From NCBI GenBank assembly GCA_002050165.1, contig MWSW01000012.1, positions 186,001-250,000 of the forward strand: a stretch of 64,000 nucleotides of DNA. Reading direction: 5' to 3'. Shown one piece after another: positions 1-7,883 of this stretch (positions within the stretch are counted from its first letter, which is position 1; each line of letters opens with the position of its first letter). Below the pieces are notes generated by a model. That model saw only the letters and a list, made by a program, of their open reading frames with translations. It was not told the origin of the DNA and searched no databases. The position numbers and the translations under genes are program-made. The DNA comes from Candidatus Tepidiaquacellales bacterium OLB4/UTCHB1. Its GTDB lineage: Bacteria; Bacteroidota; Ignavibacteria; Tepidaquicellales; Tepidaquicellaceae.

Positions 1-347
1 TCAATCGATCTGGAAGACGGAATTTCTTTACTGAGCAAATAGTTTAAAAGCTCATTTGATTCATCTCTAACGATTAGATCAATTACCGTTTTATCGTTTG
101 CATACGAATAGCCGAAGTTGATGAGATCATTGATTTTCAGGTCGAAGTAATTAACGACCTTCAATCTGTTTTCATCTGTTTTTTCAAGAGAAATTGAATT
201 CCAGTTCTCATCTGCGTTCGCGACCACGAAATTTCCAACAATTTTCACTACAATAATCCACAACAAAATAAAGAAAGCGATTAAAACGAAAATCTTTAAC
301 CGCTTTCTGAAAATTGTCTGAAAATTGTTTTTGTCTATCAGCGCCAT
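1..347 (-). CDS. Partial membrane protein, 5' end only (possible sensor histidine kinase N-terminus)
   Basis: An open frame reads leftward from an ATG at 347 and leaves the window at base 1, so only about 115 residues are visible. Residues 1-17 are basic. A strong hydrophobic segment (about 18-38) follows, then a polar, predominantly helical stretch containing KINDLINFGYSYANDKTVID. One N-terminal membrane helix followed by an extracytoplasmic helical region is the usual start of a two-component sensor kinase or similar receptor, but no kinase motif lies inside the window, so this is inference. It begins 19 bases after the stop of the DUF4783 gene and is probably co-transcribed with it. Confidence 0.5.
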   Translation of the reverse strand, partial: MALIDKNNFQTIFRKRLKIFVLIAFFILLWIIVVKIVGNFVVANADENWNSISLEKTDENRLKVVNYFDLKINDLINFGYSYANDKTVIDLIVRDESNELLNYLLSKEIPSSRSI

Positions 348-366
348 TTCATATATCAGGTTTAAC

Positions 367-840
367 TCAATATAAATTAATCTGATCTATGAGCCACTTC
401 TCATTTTTATAGCGGAGTGAAACAGAAAATGTGAGTTCAATGTTGCCCGCTCCTTTATTGTATCTGTAAGATCCGATAGCGAATGCATATTTAACATTTC
501 TATGAGATCTGTAGTAACGCACACGGTTCACGGGAAAGTAATTCAAAAAATCCAGAATTAATAATCCAGCCTGATTGGAACTGTAATACCCTTTTTCAAC
601 TGAAATCAGATTCAAATATACTTCGGAATCAAAATACAAGTTAATGAAATTAATATTGCTGTTTGAAAATCCTTTTGCTATATCTTCAAATGCCCGTTTG
701 CACAGAAAATATTTTATACGCGTCTGCTCATTCCGGTATTTTTTATCTGGCCACCAGCTATCCTGCGCATAAGTTTCTTTTGGTAAGAAAAAATAAAAAA
801 GCAGGATTAAGAAAATCGTAAAATAAAGAGAAAATTTCAT
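367..840 (-). CDS. DUF4783 family secreted protein
   Basis: A small exported protein of unknown function. From the ATG at 840 the product begins MKFSLYFTIFLILLFYFF and ends its signal region at TYAQ, a normal signal peptide. An ATG 12 codons upstream (876) would place a polar extension before the signal sequence and is less likely. The mature part has the DUF4783 pattern: an alpha helix (FEDIAKGFSNSN), then an NTF2-like mixed fold with YFDSEVYLNL, a YYSSNQAGLLILDFL segment and a C-terminal strand ending KWLIDQINLY. The family is typical of Bacteroidota and relatives and its members are thought to have an NTF2-like fold. No catalytic residues are recognisable. It precedes the partial membrane protein by 19 bases. 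Confidence 0.7.
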   Translation of the reverse strand: MKFSLYFTIFLILLFYFFLPKETYAQDSWWPDKKYRNEQTRIKYFLCKRAFEDIAKGFSNSNINFINLYFDSEVYLNLISVEKGYYSSNQAGLLILDFLNYFPVNRVRYYRSHRNVKYAFAIGSYRYNKGAGNIELTFSVSLRYKNEKWLIDQINLY

Positions 841-993
841 AATTGACTGGAAATAAGTTAAACAAAAAGTATTCATATTTCAATTTAGATTATTCAAGTT
901 TTAGTGATGCTTAAACCTGATATCCACATTTCAAAAATCTGAAGTTTGTATTCCATTGTAAAATTTTATTAAAAATTGTATGTTGACTGCCTT

Positions 994-1067
994 ACCGGAG
1001 TAGCTCAGCTGGTTAGAGCGTCGGAATCATAATCCGTAGGTCGGGGGTTCAAGTCCCTCCTCCGGTA
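994..1067 (+). tRNA. tRNA with CAT anticodon (tRNA-Met, or tRNA-Ile2)
   Basis: The cloverleaf can be drawn by eye. The acceptor stem ACCGGAG (994-1000) pairs with CTCCGGT (1060-1066), with discriminator A1067. The D arm holds TAGCTCAGCTGGTTAGAGC. The anticodon CAT is at 1028-1030, in a 7-base loop. The T arm GGGGG-TTCAAGT-CCCTC spans 1043-1059. The last pair of the anticodon stem (1021/1037) is T-T. CCA is not encoded in full. The initiator hallmarks (1-72 mismatch, three G-C pairs in the anticodon stem) are absent, so this is either elongator tRNA-Met or the lysidine-modified tRNA-Ile2, which sequence alone does not separate here. Confidence 0.93.
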
Positions 1068-1400
1068 CACATTAAGTTCTTCTCCAAACTTCACATATCA
1101 ATCCCCTGATATAGATGGTTGCATTTTTTCCGGCCAACTTTCAAAGTTTCCAAATTTATTCATCACTTTGAAATGCTTGGTTATTTCTTTCCACAAACTC
1201 TGTTGATTCAATTAGGAATCTGCTAATACATAAATTCTAATGTAAGTACTGAATTGTTTATATAACGTTTTCTAATTAAATTTATTTCCGTATGCAAAAA
1301 TCTTTACTACATCCTCTTCCGGATTTTATTTCATTCCGATTTCGTTCAAAATCAAAAACAAATTCACTCACGAAACAACATTTACTAAAAGGAGGCTACA
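1068..1400. other. Intergenic region upstream of sdhCAB
   Basis: This 333-base AT-rich gap between the tRNA and sdhC must carry the sdh promoter, but no convincing -35/-10 pair stands out. It contains AACTTT-C-AAAGTT (1137-1149) and a 9-base inverted repeat TTTCAAAGT/ACTTTGAAA (1139-1147 and 1165-1173). A clear Shine-Dalgarno sequence, AAAGGAGG, lies at about 1387-1395, just before the sdhC ATG. No coding sequence was found. Confidence 0.5.
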
Positions 1401-2066
1401 ATGGGATGGTTCATTAAGTTTATTGATTCATCCATCGGCAAAAAGATTGTAATGGCTCTCACAGGGTTATTCCTATCAATATTTTTAATTGCACACTTAG
1501 CGGGAAATTTACTTTTACTTGCGGGCGACGGTGGGGTTAAATTTGAGGAGTATGCAAACTTCATGGCAGAATCAGGAAATATTCCGGTCAGGATAGTGGA
1601 AATAGCGTTGTTCATTTTGCTTATCTATCACATAATAAACGGAATTCGAATTACATCCATAAATCGCAAAGCAAGAAACATTAAATATAAAAAAGTAGAC
1701 GCATCTGCAAACAGCACTTTCTTTTCGCGGTTTATGATTCAAAGCGGTGGAATCATTTTCATTTTTCTCGTAATTCATCTGCGGTCATTTTTCTTTCCTT
1801 ACAGGTTTTCGCACCCTGAGATAACAATGTATGAAGCAGTAAAAACTGCTTTTGAGAATCCTTTGTATTCGGGATTTTACGTTTTTGCAATGGTGTTGCT
1901 CGCGTTTCATCTTAATCACGGTGTCCAAAGTGCTTTTCAAACGCTCGGATTATACGATAAGAAGATTACCCCGATAATAAAAAAAACAGGAACCGCGTTT
2001 GCAATTATAATTTGTTTAGCTTTTGCAATTATACCGTTATATTTTTTAATGGGGATGGGAGAATAA
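1401..2066 (+). CDS. sdhC: Succinate dehydrogenase cytochrome b558 subunit
   Basis: Membrane anchor of succinate:quinone oxidoreductase (Complex II). It holds haem b and passes electrons from the iron-sulphur subunit to quinone. The 221 residues form five hydrophobic segments (about 13-40, 62-83, 112-130, 157-178 and 195-217). Histidines at 32, 77, 126, 170 and 173 lie in or beside these helices, as expected for the haem ligands of the one-subunit b558 type found in Bacillus, epsilonproteobacteria and Bacteroidota. The start is supported by an AAAGGAGG Shine-Dalgarno sequence. It is first in a three-gene operon and is followed after 4 bases by sdhA. Order C-A-B and the single anchor argue against the E. 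coli SdhCD arrangement. Confidence 0.94.
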   Translation: MGWFIKFIDSSIGKKIVMALTGLFLSIFLIAHLAGNLLLLAGDGGVKFEEYANFMAESGNIPVRIVEIALFILLIYHIINGIRITSINRKARNIKYKKVDASANSTFFSRFMIQSGGIIFIFLVIHLRSFFFPYRFSHPEITMYEAVKTAFENPLYSGFYVFAMVLLAFHLNHGVQSAFQTLGLYDKKITPIIKKTGTAFAIIICLAFAIIPLYFLMGMGE

Positions 2067-2070
2067 TAAC

Positions 2071-3984
2071 ATGGAACTTAATGCAAAAATACCACAAGGA
2101 GATTTAAAAGATAAGTGGTCATACTATAAAGGTAATGTTAAGCTTGTTAACCCTGCCAATAAACGGAAATACAACTTGATTGTAGTTGGTACCGGACTTG
2201 CGGGGGCATCTGCTGCCGCATCATTGGCAGAACTCGGTTACAATGTAAAATCATTTTGTTTTCAGGACAGCCCTCGCCGCGCTCACTCTATCGCCGCGCA
2301 GGGTGGAATCAACGCAGCCAAGAATTATCAGAATGACGGCGACAGCGTGTGGAGATTATTTTACGACACAATAAAGGGTGGAGATTACCGCGCCAGAGAA
2401 GCCAATGTTCACCGTCTCGCGGAATTATCTGTCAACATAATTGACCAGTGTGTTGCTCAGGGGGTTCCCTTTGCGAGAGAATACGGCGGTTTGCTTGATA
2501 ACAGGTCGTTTGGAGGAGCTCAGGTTTCCCGCACATTTTATGCACGTGGTCAGACTGGTCAACAGCTTTTACTCGGAGCTTATTCTGCATTAATGCGGCA
2601 GGTAGGGTTAGGTAAAGTAAAACTATTCCCTCGATACGAAATGCTCGACCTCGTTGTAGTTGACGGCAGGGCAAGAGGTATTATAACACGAAACCTAATT
2701 ACCGGTGCAGTTGAGAGACATGCCGCTGATGCAGTCATACTGGCAACCGGAGGTTACGGTAATTTATTCTATCTGTCAACCAATGCAAAGGGTTCAAACG
2801 TTACCGCAAGTTGGCGTTCATACAAACGGGGAGCTCTGTTTGCTAATCCTTGTTTCACGCAAATTCACCCTACATGCATCCCCGTTAAAGGTGACTATCA
2901 ATCAAAATTAACACTGATGAGTGAGAGCCTCCGTAATGATGGCAGGGTTTGGGTTCCAAAGAGAAAAGGTGATACAAGAAAGCCAATGGATATCCCGGAA
3001 AACGAACGGGATTACTATCTCGAACGAAAATATCCGTCTTTCGGCAACCTCGTTCCCAGGGATGTAGCATCAAGAAATGCAAAAGAAGTTGTAGACGAAG
3101 GGCGCGGTGTTGGTGAATCAGGATTCGCAGTGTACCTTGATTTTGCTGACGCGATTAAACGACTCGGAGTAGATGAAATCAAAATGAGATACGGTAACCT
3201 CTTCGATATGTATTATCAGATTACAGACGAAGATCCGTATAAAGTGCCGATGCGAATTTATCCTGCCGTACACTATACAATGGGTGGTTTGTGGGTAGAT
3301 TATGAACTCATGACAACTATTCCCGGTCTTTACGCACTGGGGGAATGTAATTTTTCCGATCACGGAGCAAATAGACTCGGGGCAAGCGCCCTCATGCAAG
3401 GACTTGCAGACGGTTACTTTGTTATACCTTATACAATCGGAAACTACCTCGCAGATCACAGACCGGATGGCTTAGATATTAACGCTCAGGAGTTTGAAAC
3501 AGTTGAAAAGGAAGTAAACGACAGAGTCGGGAAATTGCTCTCTGTGAACGGTTCCAGAACTGTTGACGATTTTCACCGAAATCTTGGTCAAATAATGTGG
3601 GAATACGTCGGAATGTCAAGAAACGAGGGCGGGCTTAAAAAAGCTATAAAACTTATCAGTGAATTAAGGGATGAATTCTGGAAAGATGTAAAGGTTCTCG
3701 GGAGGAATGAAGAACTTAATCAATCGCTTGAGAAAGCGGGCAGAGTCGCGGATTTCCTGGAACTCGGTGAACTTGTTGCGAGGGGCGCATTAAACAGAAA
3801 TGAATCCTGTGGCGGTCATTTCAGAGCTGAATATCAAACGCAGGAAAACGAAGCGTTGCGTGATGATGAAAACTATTGTTATGTTGCCGCATGGCAATTT
3901 AAAGGCGATGACCAGCTGCCTGAACTTCATAAAGAAAATTTGAAATTTGAATTTGTAACACCATCACAAAGGAGCTATAAATAA
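2071..3984 (+). CDS. sdhA: Succinate dehydrogenase/fumarate reductase flavoprotein subunit
   Basis: Catalytic subunit of Complex II. It oxidises succinate to fumarate at a covalently bound FAD on the cytoplasmic side of the membrane. The dinucleotide-binding motif [19 protein letters not shown] is at about residues 38-56. The FAD-linking histidine is in [11 protein letters not shown] (His72). Further family motifs visible are [23 protein letters not shown], the [15 protein letters not shown] capping/FAD segment and the C-terminal [13 protein letters not shown]. At 637 residues it matches the longer type found with one-subunit b558 anchors. The stop overlaps the sdhB start by one base (TAATG), implying translational coupling. 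A fumarate reductase direction cannot be excluded from sequence. Confidence 0.96.
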   Translation: MELNAKIPQGDLKDKWSYYKGNVKLVNPANKRKYNLIVVGTGLAGASAAASLAELGYNVKSFCFQDSPRRAHSIAAQGGINAAKNYQNDGDSVWRLFYDTIKGGDYRAREANVHRLAELSVNIIDQCVAQGVPFAREYGGLLDNRSFGGAQVSRTFYARGQTGQQLLLGAYSALMRQVGLGKVKLFPRYEMLDLVVVDGRARGIITRNLITGAVERHAADAVILATGGYGNLFYLSTNAKGSNVTASWRSYKRGALFANPCFTQIHPTCIPVKGDYQSKLTLMSESLRNDGRVWVPKRKGDTRKPMDIPENERDYYLERKYPSFGNLVPRDVASRNAKEVVDEGRGVGESGFAVYLDFADAIKRLGVDEIKMRYGNLFDMYYQITDEDPYKVPMRIYPAVHYTMGGLWVDYELMTTIPGLYALGECNFSDHGANRLGASALMQGLADGYFVIPYTIGNYLADHRPDGLDINAQEFETVEKEVNDRVGKLLSVNGSRTVDDFHRNLGQIMWEYVGMSRNEGGLKKAIKLISELRDEFWKDVKVLGRNEELNQSLEKAGRVADFLELGELVARGALNRNESCGGHFRAEYQTQENEALRDDENYCYVAAWQFKGDDQLPELHKENLKFEFVTPSQRSYK

Positions 3985-4748
3985 TGTCGAATGGAAAAAA
4001 AATGAATCTTAGCCTTAAAATCTGGCGACAAGCAGATAAAAATTCTGCAGGTGAATTCAAGGATTATACTGTGAACAATGTATCACCCGATATGTCCTTC
4101 CTAGAAATGCTAGATGTACTGAACGAGGAACTGATAATAAAAGGAGAGGAACCGGTTGCATTCGACCACGATTGCCGGGAGGGAATTTGCGGAAGTTGCA
4201 GCCTGTACATCAACGGAAGACCTCATGGTCCTAAACGTGGCGTTACTGCATGCCAGCTCCACATGCGCAGTTTTCATGACGGACAATCAATTGTCATTGA
4301 ACCGTGGCGCGCTAATGCTTTCCCGGTAGTTAAAGATCTCATAGTGGATCGTAGCGCATTCGACAGAATAATTACTGCAGGTGGATTTGTTTCGGTTAAT
4401 TCCGGTGGTGCTGCAGATGCAAATTCAATTCTGATTTCAAAAGATGATGTGGAATACGCACTCGACGCATCGCAGTGCATTGGTTGTGGCGCTTGCGTTG
4501 CCGTTTGTAAAAATTCATCCGCATCGTTATTCGTCGGCGCTAAAATAGCTCACCTCTCGCGCCTCCCACAAGGCTCACCGGAACGTCACAAGCGGGCAAT
4601 AAATATGATTAAGCAAATGGATAAGGAGGGATTTGGTTCTTGCACGAATACAGAAGCCTGCGCCGCTGAATGTCCAAAAGAAATTTCAATGGACGTTATC
4701 GTTACCATGCGGAAAGAGTACATGAAAGCCATTAAAGAAATGGAGTAA
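3984..4748 (+). CDS. sdhB: Succinate dehydrogenase iron-sulphur subunit
   Basis: Electron-transfer subunit of Complex II linking FAD to haem and quinone. Cysteines for the plant-type [2Fe-2S] cluster are at 64, 69, 72 and 90 (CREGICGSC then TAC). A ferredoxin-like [11 protein letters not shown] (165-175) and C220, C226 and C230 ([13 protein letters not shown]) supply the remaining two clusters. Length (254) and spacing match the family. It is the last gene of sdhCAB. The 109-base gap after it carries no strong terminator and holds the promoter and possible operator of the efflux operon. Confidence 0.96.
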   Translation: MSNGKKMNLSLKIWRQADKNSAGEFKDYTVNNVSPDMSFLEMLDVLNEELIIKGEEPVAFDHDCREGICGSCSLYINGRPHGPKRGVTACQLHMRSFHDGQSIVIEPWRANAFPVVKDLIVDRSAFDRIITAGGFVSVNSGGAADANSILISKDDVEYALDASQCIGCGACVAVCKNSSASLFVGAKIAHLSRLPQGSPERHKRAINMIKQMDKEGFGSCTNTEACAAECPKEISMDVIVTMRKEYMKAIKEME

Positions 4749-4793
4749 TTCCTTCATTTTCCGCGAAACTTTTTTAACCCTCATCGCGAATAT

Positions 4794-4799
4794 TATAAT
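4794..4799 (+). promoter_or_regulatory. Possible -10 element of the efflux operon
   Basis: TATAAT sits 58 bases before the GTG start of the TetR-type regulator. No good -35 hexamer is found at the usual distance (the best is TTTTTA at about 4771), so this is a weak call resting on the -10 match and its position. Confidence 0.35.
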
Positions 4800-4828
4800 T
4801 GTTTCAGAAAAGTATTTTCATTAGTTTT

Positions 4829-4856
4829 GGAAACTTAAAACACGATAATAGTTTCC
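4829..4856. promoter_or_regulatory. Candidate TetR-family operator (inverted repeat)
   Basis: GGAAACT (4829-4835) and AGTTTCC (4850-4856) are perfect inverted 7-mers separated by 14 bases. The 28-base span ends just before the GTG start of the regulator and lies downstream of the putative -10. Operators of efflux-controlling TetR proteins are commonly inverted repeats of about 24-28 bp, so autorepression by the adjacent regulator is a reasonable inference. Confidence 0.45.
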
Positions 4857-4857
4857 T

Positions 4858-5517
4858 GTGAGTGGCGATAAATATAGAATAAAGATTTTGAATTACTCCC
4901 GTCAGAAATTCTTCAGGCAAGGTTTTTACAAGACTTCAATGGATGAAATCTCGTCTGAGTTGCGAATCAGCAAAAAAACAATTTACAAATTTTTTGATAC
5001 CAAGGAAGACCTGGTAAGTCAAATTATCAATGACTCTTTAGAGAACGATGAAATTATATTAGATGAAATTATAAATTCGGGAGATAATGTCATTATTAAG
5101 TTTATCCGAATAATGAGCTATCTCCAAATGAGATTTTCCGAGCTATCAGAATACTGGCTTCGGGATCTCCAGATTCATATACCAAAAAAATGGGAAGCAC
5201 TAGATGAATTCCGCGTCATTAAGGTAAATTCTGTAATGAAAAAATTAATTGAACAGGGCAAACGCGAGAAGTCAATTAAAAATCTTGATAGTTCGCTCAT
5301 TATTGAGATTACAATTTCTTCCATGAGAATGATTCTAAGAAATGATTTCCTTACCAAAAACAAGTTAACCGTTGTTGATGCATATCTTCAGATTTTCGAT
5401 TTGTTATTAAACGGTATCTTAACAGAGAAAGGAAAACGGATGTACAACAGTGAAAAGAGAAAAATTAAATCAAATTTTGAAAAGAACCTGCTGCTTGAAA
5501 GGGAATTTTATGTATAA
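4858..5517 (+). CDS. TetR/AcrR family transcriptional regulator
   Basis: Probable local repressor of the efflux operon. The N-terminus carries the TetR helix-turn-helix (about residues 28-47, MDEISSELRISKKTIYKFFD), preceded by the usual first helix (ILNYSRQKFFRQGFYKTS). The C-terminal part is helical and variable, as expected for the ligand-binding and dimer domain. The start is GTG; the next in-frame ATG would cut into the DNA-binding domain. The gene overlaps the start of the TolC-like gene by 8 bases and is first in a four-gene unit, so regulator and pump are probably co-expressed. An inverted repeat immediately upstream is a candidate operator. The inducing ligand cannot be guessed. Confidence 0.88.
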   Translation: MSGDKYRIKILNYSRQKFFRQGFYKTSMDEISSELRISKKTIYKFFDTKEDLVSQIINDSLENDEIILDEIINSGDNVIIKFIRIMSYLQMRFSELSEYWLRDLQIHIPKKWEALDEFRVIKVNSVMKKLIEQGKREKSIKNLDSSLIIEITISSMRMILRNDFLTKNKLTVVDAYLQIFDLLLNGILTEKGKRMYNSEKRKIKSNFEKNLLLEREFYV

Positions 5518-6823
5518 ATTAATCCGGATTATTTTTACAATTTGTATTTTCCTCAATCCAGAGGTAATACTACCCCAAACAATTAAAGTTTTAACTCTCA
5601 CAGAGGCAATAAATCTCGCTACTGAAAACAACAACGAATTGGTAACGGCGAGACTCGAACAAGTCAAAGCAGAAGAGAAAGTCTCAGAAGTTTATCGCGA
5701 CAATCTAGCCCCGAATTTTGTTCTGAGTTCACGCTACTCAAGAAATTTTAAAAAGCCTACATTTAATATTTTTGGTGAAACATTCGAAATCGGTGCAGAT
5801 AATGAATTGGTAAACACTCTTGAAATCCAGTACTCAATTCCTGTGCTTGGTGTCCCTGTATTCCAGGGGATAAGGGTAGCAGAATATTATCAACAACTGA
5901 GCGAGACTAACGTTAAGAATATAAAAAATTCCGTAATAGCGCAGGTAAAAAAGTCGTTTTATGCTACACTTCTCGCAAAGGAAATTGTTGAGGTTAATAA
6001 ACAATCGCTTGAAAATTCAAAGAACAATTTATCGGTTGTTGAATCAAGATACAAAAACGGCATTGCAACAGAATTTGATTACCTAAGGGCAAAAGTACAG
6101 GTAGAAAATATTAAACCTGCGGTAGAAAAATCAATCAGCGATCTCAACGTAAGTAAACTCAGACTTAAAGACCTGATTGGTTTAAGGGAGGAGGATGAAA
6201 TTGAAATTACAGGGAACTTAGAATACGACAGTTCCGAGATCTTCAGGAGCACAGAGGAAATTTTGAACTCAATAATTTCTAACAACTCCGGATTAATCGC
6301 ACTTGACCTTAATAGAAAAATCAATCTGGAACTCGTCAGGGTTAATGAAGCAAACTATCTCCCGAAACTCGCAATATTCGGGCAATACCAGTTATCCGCA
6401 TCTGAAAACGATAATAATAGTATTACAAACTGGAAATTTAACAATGCTGTTATCGGAGGGTTAGCGCTTTCCTGGGATCTCAATATTTTCAGAACACAAA
6501 AAGTCGTTTCACAATCATTAATTGATGTAAGAATTAATGAAGAGCAAATTGAAAATCTCAGGAATAAACTCAGGCTATCAGGTGAATCAATAATTCTCCG
6601 GTTAGAGAATGCACGAAGCAGAATTATAGCACAGGAGGAGAATGTAAAACTTGCGCAACGCGGATTAGACCTGGCTAACATTAGTTTTCGTGAAGGTATA
6701 TTAAATCAGCTTGATGTCCTCAACGCAGAACTTCAACTAAGCCAATCTAAACTGGCTTACCTTCAGGCGGTTTATGATTATCAAATTGCCAAAACTGAAC
6801 TCGAGGAATTACTTGAAAATTAA
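5510..6823 (+). CDS. TolC-like outer-membrane efflux protein
   Basis: Outer-membrane channel of a tripartite RND pump. The ATG at 5510 is preferred: it gives a signal peptide (MYKLIRIIFTICIFLN...LPQ), follows a GAAAGGGA sequence and overlaps the regulator gene by 8 bases. An in-frame ATG at 5450 would add 20 charged residues inside the regulator gene. The mature part shows the two-fold OEP repeat, with long amphipathic helices beginning TLTEAINLATENN and, in the second half, EEILNSIISNN. The RYKNGIATEFDYLRAKVQ and SFREGILNQLDVLNAELQLSQ segments are characteristic. Length is normal for the family. It is followed after 20 bases by the adaptor gene. Confidence 0.9.
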   Translation: MYKLIRIIFTICIFLNPEVILPQTIKVLTLTEAINLATENNNELVTARLEQVKAEEKVSEVYRDNLAPNFVLSSRYSRNFKKPTFNIFGETFEIGADNELVNTLEIQYSIPVLGVPVFQGIRVAEYYQQLSETNVKNIKNSVIAQVKKSFYATLLAKEIVEVNKQSLENSKNNLSVVESRYKNGIATEFDYLRAKVQVENIKPAVEKSISDLNVSKLRLKDLIGLREEDEIEITGNLEYDSSEIFRSTEEILNSIISNNSGLIALDLNRKINLELVRVNEANYLPKLAIFGQYQLSASENDNNSITNWKFNNAVIGGLALSWDLNIFRTQKVVSQSLIDVRINEEQIENLRNKLRLSGESIILRLENARSRIIAQEENVKLAQRGLDLANISFREGILNQLDVLNAELQLSQSKLAYLQAVYDYQIAKTELEELLEN

Positions 6824-6843
6824 AAGTCTAACTTAAGTGTAAA

Positions 6844-7866
6844 ATGAAAAAGCCATTACTTGTATTAATTTTAATCCTCTCGACACTTATCGGATGTGGC
6901 GATAAAGAAGAATTTGTTGCTGATGTGAAGTTACCTCTGGTAAAAGTAAAAACCATAACTACAGAAAATTTTACTGAAAGCTATAACATTTCCGGGGTTG
7001 TAAAACCTATCGAAGAGGCAACCATATCTGCAGTTGAAGGTGGGCTTATCACTCACCTCGCAGTTGATAAGGGTAGCCGTGTTGGAAGAGGACAGGTTCT
7101 TATCAGACTTCGCAAAGATACTGAATATGCCACATATCAACAAGCACTCGCACAGTTCGAACTTGCAAAATCAAATTATGAAAGAGTTGAGCGCCTTTTT
7201 AACGATGGAGTAACAACCGAACAAAATTTCACAAATGCAAAACTCAATCTGGAAATTGCAGAAAAGACAGTTGAAGTTACCAGACAACGACTTCAAAATG
7301 CGGTTGTAAGGTCTCCCATCAACGGTATTGTAGATCAGAAATATATGAACCGGGGTGAAACTTCCGGACCGGGTTCACCAATACTGAAAATTGTCAATGT
7401 TTCAAAAGTTAAAATTACAACCGGCATCCCAGAACGTTACTTACCGGAAATTTCAATTGGTACTCCTGTAAATATCACCTTTGATGTACTTCCAGGTGAA
7501 GAATACAACGGAAAGATAAATTACATCTCACCGACAATAAGCACAGTAAACCGGACATTTGAAATTGAAGTGATACTTGATAATCAAAACGGGAAGCTCA
7601 AACCGGAAATGAGTGCTAATCTAAGCGTTCAAAGATTTTCAGTTGATAACGCCGTTGTGTTACCTCAGAGTCTTATTATTGACCTTGGTACAGAGAAGTA
7701 TGTCTTCGTTTATGTAAACGGAATAGCAAAACGCCGAACTGTTACACTCGGTGGTTATAACGGTAATAACGTTCTGGTTACTAGTGGCCTTAATCCGGGA
7801 GATACAATGATCGTGGAAGGTTTTCAATCGCTTGCGGATGATGATAAAGTAAAGATACTTGAATAA
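6844..7866 (+). CDS. RND efflux periplasmic adaptor (membrane fusion protein), lipoprotein
   Basis: Links the inner-membrane pump to the TolC-like channel. A lipoprotein signal with the lipobox LIGC (Cys18) predicts anchoring to the inner membrane. A lipoyl-like half-motif (GGLITHLAVDKGSRVGRGQVL) and its partner (VVRSPINGIVDQKYMNRGE) flank a helical hairpin (about residues 95-155). Beta-barrel and membrane-proximal domains follow, to the end (LVTSGLNPGDTMIVEGFQSL). At 340 residues it is an ordinary AcrA/MexA-type adaptor. It lies between channel and pump genes with gaps of 20 and 17 bases. Confidence 0.9.
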   Translation: MKKPLLVLILILSTLIGCGDKEEFVADVKLPLVKVKTITTENFTESYNISGVVKPIEEATISAVEGGLITHLAVDKGSRVGRGQVLIRLRKDTEYATYQQALAQFELAKSNYERVERLFNDGVTTEQNFTNAKLNLEIAEKTVEVTRQRLQNAVVRSPINGIVDQKYMNRGETSGPGSPILKIVNVSKVKITTGIPERYLPEISIGTPVNITFDVLPGEEYNGKINYISPTISTVNRTFEIEVILDNQNGKLKPEMSANLSVQRFSVDNAVVLPQSLIIDLGTEKYVFVYVNGIAKRRTVTLGGYNGNNVLVTSGLNPGDTMIVEGFQSLADDDKVKILE

Positions 7867-7883
7867 CCCATAAAGTTTACAAA

